Assembly: GCA_045600045.1 (NCBI GenBank)
Contig: JAZRXD010000072.1
Span: 1-16,072 of the forward strand
Direction of reading: 5' to 3'
Length of the DNA stretch: 16,072 nt
Source: UBA1715 sp045600045
Lineage (GTDB): Bacteria > Bacteroidota > Bacteroidia > Bacteroidales > UBA1715
Position 1 is the stretch's first letter; every line of letters begins with the position of its first letter. Under the pieces are notes generated by a model. The model had not been told where the DNA came from, searched no databases, and was given only the letters and a program-made list of their open reading frames with translations. Of the stretch, positions 1 to 5,455 are shown piece after piece. A program made the translations under genes and the position numbers.

Positions 1-173
1 CCATTAAATAAAAACATTCAAATTTTAGGTACCGTTTTGACCATTAAGCCAAAATCCTTCTTTACGAGAACTATTAATCTTCAAAGGTTCAGTTCTTATT
101 CATATTGACCGATATTTAATAACATCAAAGGATTATTCTAAAATTCTATTCAAAGAATTTAATCGCAAAAAAT
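1..173. other. Intergenic stretch, nothing recognised
   Basis: I see no convincing gene, repeat or promoter here. Frame 1 of the plus strand is open from the left edge to a TGA at 106-108 (35 codons), so the tail of a gene entering from the left cannot be excluded, but the peptide resembles nothing I know. The last bases (167-180) are the A-rich tract that serves as the U-tract of the minus-strand RNA terminator listed separately. Confidence 0.4.
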
Positions 174-199
174 AAAAAAAAGAGAATCTGTGATTCTCT
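174..199 (-). terminator. Intrinsic terminator of the small RNA
   Basis: A perfect 8-bp hairpin AGAGAATC (199-192) / GATTCTCT (188-181) with a three-base loop, followed on the minus strand by seven T, one A and six more T. The plus-strand side is followed only by TCTTTT, so termination should be strongest for leftward transcription. Confidence 0.8.
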
Positions 200-295
200 T
201 CTTTTGAACTTTCCCGCCGTAGCTAAAAGTTCTTCCGACTTAACGGCTTCTGTCCACGTGTTTCTAAACTTGCGTCTTCATTTTTCACCTAGGAC
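174..295 (-). ncRNA. Candidate structured small RNA, about 120 nt
   Basis: A free-standing minus-strand transcription unit without a coding frame. A strong promoter (299-330) predicts a 5' end near 295, and an intrinsic terminator (199-181 followed by a T-tract) predicts a 3' end near 174. The predicted RNA starts GUCC (295-292), which pairs with GGAC (255-252), continued by GUG (288-286) with CAC (260-258), giving a 5' stem-loop. Downstream, GCCGU (247-243) can pair with ACGGC (220-216), and GAACUUU (232-226) with AAAGUUC (212-206); the two stems interleave, so the middle domain is either an H-type pseudoknot or two alternative folds. The plus-strand reading frame over this region is best read as a shadow of the RNA. 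I do not recognise a family: it is too short for tmRNA or RNase P, and I see no SRP RNA core. Promoter, terminator and pairing are seen directly; expression and function are inferred. Confidence 0.6.
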
Positions 296-298
296 GAT

Positions 299-330
299 GC
301 AAATATACAACATTCTGCGGCGGTTGTCAA
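299..330 (-). promoter_or_regulatory. Strong promoter of the small RNA at 295-174
   Basis: On the minus strand TTGACA (330-325) is separated by 17 bases from TATATTTG (307-300). The latter is a perfect Bacteroidota -7 box (TAnnTTTG), and the pair also matches the general sigma-70 pattern. It points leftwards into the small RNA and predicts a start near 295. It lies just downstream of the terminator of the FISUMP gene, so the RNA is an independent unit. Confidence 0.7.
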
Positions 331-340
331 GAGCAATCAA

Positions 341-366
341 TAAAAAAGGCCACCTTTCGGCAGCCT
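341..366 (-). terminator. Intrinsic terminator after the FISUMP-domain gene
   Basis: On the minus strand an 8-bp stem AGGCTGCC (366-359) / GGTGGCCT (354-347), including two G-U wobbles, is capped by a GAAA tetraloop and followed by TTTTTT. It begins 16 bases after the stop codon of the gene ending at 383. Confidence 0.8.
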
Positions 367-382
367 TTCATTACATCAGTGT

Positions 383-1408
383 TTACTTCACGTCTTGAAC
401 CAAACGAACTGCGCGCCTACAGTCGAAAAGAGGATCGCTGGCATAGAACTGACCATCTCCGTCGTGAATATGAAAATAGTATGCATGATCAAAATCCATC
501 GGATCAAAAAACCAGTAATATCCACCATCTCCGTGGCTATAGTTTGGACAACCATTCCATGTAACAGGAAGAAAAATAGATTTTCCATTTTTTTTGCTTG
601 TAAATTTAAATCCAGGGACATCGTTTTCTGTAGTCCAAACTCTATCACAATTTGCAATAAGTTCACGAAATTCATTGCGTGAAGGTATTCTTCCATCTAA
701 TTCTTCATGTAATTTTAAAGCGTCAAGAAACCGATAATTATGACCATTATATTCGGGAGCAGGTGAGTTTGCATTACATGATGCCCATCTAACACTTAGA
801 CCAAGATCCACATATTCATAAAATGAAATATACCTCGCATTTGTAATGGTTAAAAAATTAGTTGTATCATCAAGATGATATTGCCAATGTATGTTATAAT
901 TACCTGATTGCTCATAATTTTTGAAGTCTTTTGCATCTTTAATTGGAATGGGAATCTTAAATGTACCATATTGCCTACGTTCACCTTTATAAGCAAAAGA
1001 CACATTTACAGAAAAAAATTCATTTTCAGAATCATATTCCCCTAATTCAAAGTTGACTTCCACCTTATTTTTTTTCAAAAAATAGCTAAATGCTACGTTA
1101 TCAAGCGAATCAATATCTAGAGGTTGAAGAAGAGCATTTTTGCCATATTCGTAGCTGATTATTTCATACGACTTCTTGGCCTTTTCTACACGTATGTCAA
1201 AATCGCTTGATTTTTCAAACTCGTCTTTTACAAGAGTTATTTGACTTTTTTCGTAAATATGTTGCTTACATAAAGCAAATTCTTCACTAACGTCAAGACC
1301 TTGAATAGAATCCATTGGTATCAATTTGTATTCTTTTTGTGCGTAAATAGAGACAGAAGAAAATACAAAGGATAGTATAATTGTAAAATTTATTATATTT
1401 TTTTTCAT
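383..1408 (-). CDS. Secreted protein with C-terminal FISUMP-like domain
   Basis: A 341-residue exported protein of unknown function. The ATG at 1408 is chosen over an in-frame ATG at 1489 because it gives a clean signal peptide at once: MKKN, a hydrophobic run over about residues 5-22, and a likely cut after SIYA (residue 23). Residues 25-195 are an unrecognised region. From about residue 199 to the end the protein matches the Fibrobacter succinogenes major paralogous (FISUMP) domain common in secreted Bacteroidales proteins: it opens YVDLGLSVRWASCN, continues GRIPSRNEFRELI, WTTENDVPGFKF and GKSIFLPVT, and ends with the aromatic GGYYWFF block and RRAVRLVQ. These matches are seen; the domain's biochemical role is not known. 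No lipoprotein cysteine and no T9SS sorting domain are visible. It is monocistronic, bounded by an RNA candidate upstream and its own terminator downstream. A weak -7-like TACTTTCG lies about 60 bases upstream of the start. Confidence 0.8.
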   Translation of the reverse strand: MKKNIINFTIILSFVFSSVSIYAQKEYKLIPMDSIQGLDVSEEFALCKQHIYEKSQITLVKDEFEKSSDFDIRVEKAKKSYEIISYEYGKNALLQPLDIDSLDNVAFSYFLKKNKVEVNFELGEYDSENEFFSVNVSFAYKGERRQYGTFKIPIPIKDAKDFKNYEQSGNYNIHWQYHLDDTTNFLTITNARYISFYEYVDLGLSVRWASCNANSPAPEYNGHNYRFLDALKLHEELDGRIPSRNEFRELIANCDRVWTTENDVPGFKFTSKKNGKSIFLPVTWNGCPNYSHGDGGYYWFFDPMDFDHAYYFHIHDGDGQFYASDPLFDCRRAVRLVQDVK

Positions 1409-1491
1409 CTTGTTGATTTTTAATAATGTCACATACTTCTTGTTAACCGAGTTTCTGTATAGCCTCGAAAGTACCATTGGAGTATGCACAT

Positions 1492-1676
1492 AAAAAAAGC
1501 GTGGTACTTAAAGTTTTATTGATTTTCCGAGGTCTTCGACTACCTAATCCTTCAATACAACAATTGAGTCCACGCAAATAGCATGAACGTCTCTCGCTAA
1601 TTCTTGAAGGATTTTTTGAAATTGTCGAAGTTTCAGGAAATCAAGAATGCTTAACGCTCTTTTCCCACCACCTAAG
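1492..1676 (-). ncRNA. Candidate rod-shaped 6S-like RNA, about 180 nt
   Basis: A gene-free 330-base gap holds two related units in opposite orientation (1601-1647 and 1556-1518). Each contains TTGAAGGATT, GTCGAAG and GGAAA(A)TCAA. On the minus strand they pair end to end: 1644-1636 with 1519-1528 (9 bp, one bulge), 1630-1624 with 1534-1540 (7 bp), 1613-1604 with 1546-1555 (10 bp), 1602-1599 with 1562-1565, and an apical hairpin GUUCAUGC (1588-1581) / GCGUGGAC (1575-1568) with loop UAUUU. GUGGU (1671-1667) and ACCAC (1505-1501) can close the rod, and seven T follow at 1498-1492. A 180-nt rod broken by internal loops is what 6S RNA looks like, and 6S homologues are known in Bacteroidota, so ssrS is my leading guess. 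The 5' end is uncertain: TATAAAATA at 1689-1681 is the only -10-like box and no good -35 accompanies it. Alternatives are two local hairpins or a palindromic mobile repeat. Confidence 0.5.
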
Positions 1677-1738
1677 TGGCTATTTTATAAATGTGCGTAC
1701 AAAACGCGTTTACTTCATAGGCAAAAAGTTTTAATGGT

Positions 1739-1954
1739 TTAACATAACTTTCCATATTTCATTTCGTGTTCCAAAAATTCATAGCAATAACAAGAACTTT
1801 GCAAATACAATCCAGTATTATCGTCTTGTAATTTCTCATATAATGTTGAATTATATAAAGTTGCTAGTGCTTCTTGCATAGACATTTGATGGTCCTGCAT
1901 CAAACTTATAACCAAATCTTGTGCTATTTCATCTTTTGCTTGTTGCTTGTCCAT
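1739..1954 (-). CDS. Small protein, third gene of the DUF3990 module
   Basis: A 71-residue acidic cytoplasmic protein with no signal peptide or membrane segment. It is predicted mostly helical, with a conserved-looking second half: YNSTLYEKL, then DDNTGLYLQSS, then YEFLEHEMKYGKL. I recall short proteins of this type next to DUF3990 genes in Bacteroidales, but I cannot name a family with certainty. The ATG at 1954 lies inside the preceding gene, whose stop codon is at 1931-1929, so the two overlap by 26 bases and are probably co-translated. Together with the first gene of the module it is a candidate antitoxin or immunity partner of the ADP-ribosyltransferase-like protein; this is inferred from position and size only. 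No terminator hairpin with a T-run is visible right after its stop. Confidence 0.65.
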   Translation of the reverse strand: MDKQQAKDEIAQDLVISLMQDHQMSMQEALATLYNSTLYEKLQDDNTGLYLQSSCYCYEFLEHEMKYGKLC

Positions 1955-2441
1955 AGTCTATCATCTTTAAATATTGAATAGCTTTCTTTGTACCGAAATA
2001 ATATTGTTTGTTCAGATGAACAAATTTTAATTCTTCGGCCAATTGTGCAGCTGTTATACTTCCACGAATATAGCGACGCAGTTGGTCATAAACCCCATCA
2101 TCAGCCACTGGTCCATACACAATATCATAGTTGTGCGTGAAACCGTTTCTTGAAGCGAATCTGTTTTTTGCTATAAACTCAGCCCACTCCGCTGTGGCCG
2201 ATTCAAAACATAATACATTTAATTCCGAATTACTCAAACAACTATCATCAAATTCAAATGTCGTTACTATTGGTGATTTACCATTTTCTGAATCTATTGC
2301 CACACGACGAAATGCCATTGCATCTGCTTGGTCTTTTATATCAGTCAAATAGAATCCTTTTCCAAAATCTTTATTTACTTGCCCTATCGACAAATCTATT
2401 TTTAGTATAGGTACATTTGAACCATGAAACAATATTAACAT
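1929..2441 (-). CDS. DUF3990 protein, ADP-ribosyltransferase-like, possible toxin
   Basis: A 170-residue soluble protein. The ATG at 2441 is preferred to one at 2471 because the family motif follows directly and because it overlaps the upstream stop codon by only 7 bases (ATGTTAA), a typical coupling arrangement. Residues 4-8 read LFHGS and residues 26-33 FGKGFYLT; a His-Gly-Ser/Thr motif followed by FGxGxY is the NAD-binding signature of H-Y-E type ADP-ribosyltransferases (H6 and Y31 here). A candidate catalytic Glu lies at 85 or 88 in the segment AEWAEFIAKNR, and YGPVADDGVY follows at about residues 105-114. The pattern fits Pfam DUF3990. Known for the fold: NAD-dependent modification of a protein, nucleic acid or small molecule. 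The actual target is unknown. Flanked by two small genes in one overlapping operon, it looks like the toxin of a toxin-antitoxin cassette; that role is inference. Confidence 0.75.
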   Translation of the reverse strand: MLILFHGSNVPILKIDLSIGQVNKDFGKGFYLTDIKDQADAMAFRRVAIDSENGKSPIVTTFEFDDSCLSNSELNVLCFESATAEWAEFIAKNRFASRNGFTHNYDIVYGPVADDGVYDQLRRYIRGSITAAQLAEELKFVHLNKQYYFGTKKAIQYLKMIDYGQATSKR

Positions 2442-2668
2442 ACAGAAATGCCTCCTCCATTTTTTTGACAAACCTTTGTCACATCGTCCAACACATCTTC
2501 CATTGAAAGCAAATGTTCGGCGGCATAATGTTCTTCCAAAAAATCTAAGCCTTTGTAACGTTGTATATACAAAAAAGCATTCCGAACGGGGATTTTATAT
2601 CGTTCAGAGAAATCTTGTATCACAAATATGAAATACAAAACTCGTTGTCGTAATTCTTTCTCGCTCAT
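2435..2668 (-). CDS. DUF3791-family small protein, first gene of the module
   Basis: A 77-residue cytoplasmic, helical, charged protein that matches the DUF3791 pattern: an N-terminal helix with LYFIFVIQDFSERY, then VRNAFLYIQRYKGLDFLEEHY and AAEHLLSMEDVLDDV. DUF3791 genes are frequently found directly before DUF3990 genes, as here, which suggests a regulator or antitoxin that is made before the enzyme. The ATG at 2668 follows a -7 box (2692-2685) by 16 bases, so the leader is very short. The stop codon overlaps the start of the next gene by 7 bases. Family assignment is from memory of the pattern; the antitoxin role is inferred from gene order. Confidence 0.7.
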   Translation of the reverse strand: MSEKELRQRVLYFIFVIQDFSERYKIPVRNAFLYIQRYKGLDFLEEHYAAEHLLSMEDVLDDVTKVCQKNGGGISVC

Positions 2669-2684
2669 ACTACTTTTGGGTTTT

Positions 2685-2692
2685 CAAATATA
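2685..2692 (-). promoter_or_regulatory. -7 box of the DUF3791/DUF3990 module
   Basis: TATATTTG on the minus strand is a perfect TAnnTTTG box, 16 bases before the first start codon. The expected -33 TTTG is not clear; GTTCAAAG lies near the right distance. The gap to the divergent acetate kinase gene is under 100 bases, so the two divergent units share a short control region. Confidence 0.55.
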
Positions 2693-2766
2693 AGAATTAT
2701 TTCAACTACTTTGAACTTTAATATTTTTTTATGAAATTTGTGGGACAAATAAAAAATACAAACAAT

Positions 2767-3960
2767 ATGAAACTTTTAGTCTTAAACTGCGGTAGTTCTT
2801 CAATTAAATATCAATTATTGGAAATGCCAGCAGAAAAAGTTATGGCTGTCGGCGTTGTTGAACGTATTGGCGAACCAATGGGTAAAATCAAAATGGAAAT
2901 TGATGGCAACAAAGAAGCTTTTGATTTACCTATTGAAAACCACGAAATTGGCGTGTCGAAAGTAATAGACCTTTTACTTGATCCAAAACGCAGCTTAATT
3001 TCAAGTCCAGACGAAATTAAAGCTATTGGTCACCGTATTGTACATGGTGGCGAGTATTTCAGCGAAAGTGTTGAACTTACTCCTGACGCAATTGCAAAAA
3101 TCGCAGATTGCAACGATTTTGCACCACTCCACAACCCTGCAAACCTAAAAGGTATTAAAGCTGCGCAAGCCGCTCTACCAAAAGCAGTTAACTGTGGTAC
3201 ATTCGATACTGCATTCCACCAAACAATGGAACCTGTTGCGTATATGTACGGTTTGCCTTACAAATACTACGAACAATACAAAATCCGTCGTTATGGATTC
3301 CACGGTTCAAGCCACCGCTACGTTTCGCAGGAAGCCGCAAAGATGATGAACAAACCACTAGACAACTGCAAAACTATCGTTTGCCACATTGGTAACGGTT
3401 CATCGGTTACAGCCGTTGTAAATGGTAAATCTGTCGATACATCAATGGGCTTCACTCCTCTTGAGGGCGTTATAATGGGAACTCGTGCTGGAAATGTTGA
3501 TTTGGGTGCTGCATTCCAAATGATGCGTCGTGAAAATCTTACTATAGACCAAATAGACAACATTGTAAACAAACAAAGTGGTTTGAAAGGTATTGCTGGC
3601 GTTTCTGATATGCGCGATTTACAAAGCATGGCAGCAAACGGCGACGCAAAAGCTAATCTTGCAAAACAAATGTTAGCGTTGAGCATAAAGAAATATGTTG
3701 GTGCTTATCTTGCTGAAATTGGCGGTGCAGACTGCATTGCATTTGCAGGTGGTATTGGCGAACACGACGGTGATGTACGTAAAAACATACTTTCAGGTTT
3801 GGAATGTTTCGGAATCGAAATAGATCAGGAAGCAAACAGCAAACAAGGTGAAAGTTGGGTTATTTCGACACCAAATTCAAAAATCAAAGTATTCGTCATT
3901 CAAACTAACGAAGAAATCGTTATTGCTCGCGATACATACAAAATCGTTACAGAAAAATAA
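2767..3960 (+). CDS. ackA: Acetate kinase
   Basis: Transfers phosphate between acetyl phosphate and ADP to give acetate and ATP, in the cytoplasm; the last ATP-yielding step of acetate fermentation. It has 397 residues from the ATG at 2767, close to the usual 400; the in-frame ATG at 2731 is rejected because the family N-terminus KLLVLNCGSSSIKY (with the conserved Asn7) begins right after the second Met. Other family landmarks are GHRIVHGG, PLHNPANL, FDTAFH, RRYGFHGSSHRYV, HIGNGSSVTAV, the DTSMGFTPLEGVIMGTRAG segment containing the catalytic Arg region, and AGGIGEH near the C-terminus. All expected blocks are intact. Its usual partner phosphate acetyltransferase is not next to it: upstream is the divergent DUF3791 module and downstream a strong terminator, so it is transcribed alone. 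I could not identify a confident -7 box. Confidence 0.97.
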   Translation: MKLLVLNCGSSSIKYQLLEMPAEKVMAVGVVERIGEPMGKIKMEIDGNKEAFDLPIENHEIGVSKVIDLLLDPKRSLISSPDEIKAIGHRIVHGGEYFSESVELTPDAIAKIADCNDFAPLHNPANLKGIKAAQAALPKAVNCGTFDTAFHQTMEPVAYMYGLPYKYYEQYKIRRYGFHGSSHRYVSQEAAKMMNKPLDNCKTIVCHIGNGSSVTAVVNGKSVDTSMGFTPLEGVIMGTRAGNVDLGAAFQMMRRENLTIDQIDNIVNKQSGLKGIAGVSDMRDLQSMAANGDAKANLAKQMLALSIKKYVGAYLAEIGGADCIAFAGGIGEHDGDVRKNILSGLECFGIEIDQEANSKQGESWVISTPNSKIKVFVIQTNEEIVIARDTYKIVTEK

Positions 3961-3979
3961 CCGATTTCATTCTATCATA

Positions 3980-4013
3980 AAAAAGTCCGGCTAACTCAGT
4001 CGGACTTTTTTAT
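3980..4013 (+). terminator. Bidirectional intrinsic terminator after ackA
   Basis: A 10-bp stem AAAAAGTCCG (3980-3989) / CGGACTTTTT (4001-4010) with an 11-base loop, starting 19 bases after the ackA stop. Runs of A before and T after make it work in both directions, so it could also close the small minus-strand frame that ends at 4010. Confidence 0.85.
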
Positions 4014-4135
4014 TTTATAACCATTCCATTATTTCTGTACCGAGCGAATACTCCGTCCTTGGTCACGGAAATCAAGAGCAACACACCGCAACCAACAACA
4101 AAAATGCTCCAATATAATTTTTCATAATCTACCAT
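4010..4135 (-). CDS. Possible 41-residue single-pass membrane peptide
   Basis: A short minus-strand frame between ackA and the M16 operon. From the ATG at 4135 it encodes MVDYEKLYW, one hydrophobic segment of about 15 residues (SIFVVGCGVLLLISV), and a basic tail KDGVFARYRNNGMVIK. The charge pattern fits a small inner-membrane protein with its tail inside. Its stop codon sits in the arm of the bidirectional terminator, which would end its transcript. Against it: no family is recognised, no convincing -7 box precedes it (only a TTTCTTTG-like match just upstream), and a frame of this size can arise by chance. The open frame extends further upstream but that part looks non-coding. Confidence 0.35.
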   Translation of the reverse strand: MVDYEKLYWSIFVVGCGVLLLISVTKDGVFARYRNNGMVIK

Positions 4136-4185
4136 TTTACAACCACAAAGAAAAGAAAACAACCAATGAATGAAAAGTTTTTTCG

Positions 4186-4193
4186 TAAATTTG
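4186..4193 (+). promoter_or_regulatory. -7 box of the M16 peptidase operon
   Basis: TAAATTTG is a perfect TAnnTTTG match, 15 bases before the ATG at 4209. It argues that translation starts at 4209 and not at the in-frame ATG at 4170, which would lie upstream of the transcript. No TTTG is seen at the -33 position. Confidence 0.5.
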
Positions 4194-4208
4194 ACCAAAA
4201 GATTGGTG

Positions 4209-5453
4209 ATGATACAATTCGAACAATTTGAATTAAAAAATGGATTGAAATTTTTTGTCAATATAGACAAAACAACTCCTTTTGTCGCCGTAAATACCCT
4301 TTACAACGTTGGTTCAAAAGACGAATCTCCAGAGCGCACCGGTTTTGCACACCTGTTTGAACATTTAATGTTCGGAGGCTCAAAACATATACCATCGTTC
4401 GACACACCATTACAAAAAGTTGGTGGCGAAAACAATGCATTTACAACAACCGACATCACAAACTACTACATAACACTTCCAGCGAACAACATAGAAACTG
4501 CATTCTGGCTGGAATCAGACCGTATGCTGGAACTAGCCTTTTCACAAAAAAGCCTTGACGTACAAAAAAATGTAGTTATCGAAGAATTCAAGCAACGATA
4601 CATAAATCGTCCATACGGAGACATATGGCTTTTGGCTCGCCCTCTCGCCTACAAAGTTCACCCATATCAATGGGCAACAATCGGCAAAGAAATCGGCCAT
4701 ATTGAAAAAGCTAAGTTGTCGGATGTGAAAGAATTCTTTTTTTCGCATTATGCGCCAAATAATGCTGTGGTTGCAATTTCAGGAAACGTTTCCCTACGCA
4801 CGGTAAAACATTTTGCAAAAAAATGGTTTGGAAACATTCCACGCCGTGATATTGCTCAACGCACGTACGAAAAAGAACCCGAACAAACAGAAAAACGAAC
4901 ACTGACAGTTGAACGTGACGTGCCCGCTTCGAGCATTTTCAAAGCTTTCCACATGTGCGACCAGCTTCATGCCGATTTCTACGCAACAGATTTGATTTCC
5001 GACCTACTTTCTAACGGAAAATCAGCAAGATTGTACCAAAACCTTGTGCAGAACCAAAAATTGTTCAGCGACATAAATGCCTATATCACTGGAGAAATTG
5101 ACGAAGGTTTATTCATAATCAATGGCAACTTGAATCCAGGAATCACAATGGACGATGCCGAAAAAGCAATCATCACCGAATTGGACAAAATCCGCGAAGG
5201 ATTTGTATTTGATTACGAACTACAAAAAGTCAAAAACAAATACGAAAGCACGACAATTTTGGGCGAAATCGATGTTTTATCAAAAGCACGTGCGTTGGCT
5301 TATTATGCAAATTTAGGCGATGTAAATCTTGTCAATTCACGTTTGAAAAACTATGGCGATGTTTCGCTTATCGACGTCAAACGCGTAAGCGACAAACTGT
5401 TTGACGAGAAAAACGATTCCACTATGTATTATTTGGCAAAAAATCAAAAATAG
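4209..5453 (+). CDS. M16-family zinc metallopeptidase, catalytic partner
   Basis: A 414-residue member of the pitrilysin/processing-peptidase family (M16), which degrades or trims peptides inside a clam-shaped chamber. The inverted zinc motif HxxEH is present as H48-L-F-E51-H52, and the third zinc ligand is E125 or E126 in VVIEEF, about 75 residues further on as in the family. The GGENNAFTTTDITNYY segment after the zinc motif is also typical. The second half carries the usual non-catalytic M16 domain with SARLYQNLVQNQKLF. No signal peptide is visible, so it is likely cytoplasmic, or exported by a route I cannot see. The start at 4209 rests on the -7 box at 4186. The next gene, an M16 protein without zinc site, starts 2 bases after its stop codon; bacterial M16B enzymes often work as such heterodimers. 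Confidence 0.92.
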   Translation: MIQFEQFELKNGLKFFVNIDKTTPFVAVNTLYNVGSKDESPERTGFAHLFEHLMFGGSKHIPSFDTPLQKVGGENNAFTTTDITNYYITLPANNIETAFWLESDRMLELAFSQKSLDVQKNVVIEEFKQRYINRPYGDIWLLARPLAYKVHPYQWATIGKEIGHIEKAKLSDVKEFFFSHYAPNNAVVAISGNVSLRTVKHFAKKWFGNIPRRDIAQRTYEKEPEQTEKRTLTVERDVPASSIFKAFHMCDQLHADFYATDLISDLLSNGKSARLYQNLVQNQKLFSDINAYITGEIDEGLFIINGNLNPGITMDDAEKAIITELDKIREGFVFDYELQKVKNKYESTTILGEIDVLSKARALAYYANLGDVNLVNSRLKNYGDVSLIDVKRVSDKLFDEKNDSTMYYLAKNQK

Positions 5454-5455
5454 GT

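Noticed and set aside
1..108. Open plus-strand frame from the left edge, possible gene tail
   Set aside because: Only 35 codons, no recognisable motif; random open frames of this length are common in AT-rich DNA. Kept only as a remark.
204..398. 64-residue plus-strand frame at the left end
   Set aside because: It lies over the promoter and body of a minus-strand structured RNA and over two terminators, has no promoter of its own, and its sequence can be explained as a shadow of the RNA.
1489..1491. Upstream ATG for the FISUMP-domain gene
   Set aside because: It would add 27 residues before a complete signal peptide and would start next to the T-run of the upstream RNA.
1499..1647. CRISPR array or tandem repeat
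   Set aside because: There are only two related units, they are inverted relative to each other, and there are no regular spacers; RNA pairing explains them better.
1668..1679. Hairpin CCAC-CTAA-GTGG as a terminator of the DUF3990 module
   Set aside because: The stem is only 4 bp. On the minus strand it is followed by a G- and A-rich run and no T-tract; it probably belongs to the 5' end of the RNA candidate.
4170..4208. Longer N-terminus for the first M16 protein
   Set aside because: A perfect -7 box lies inside this stretch, and the family N-terminus (FELKNGLKF) begins right after the second Met at 4209.
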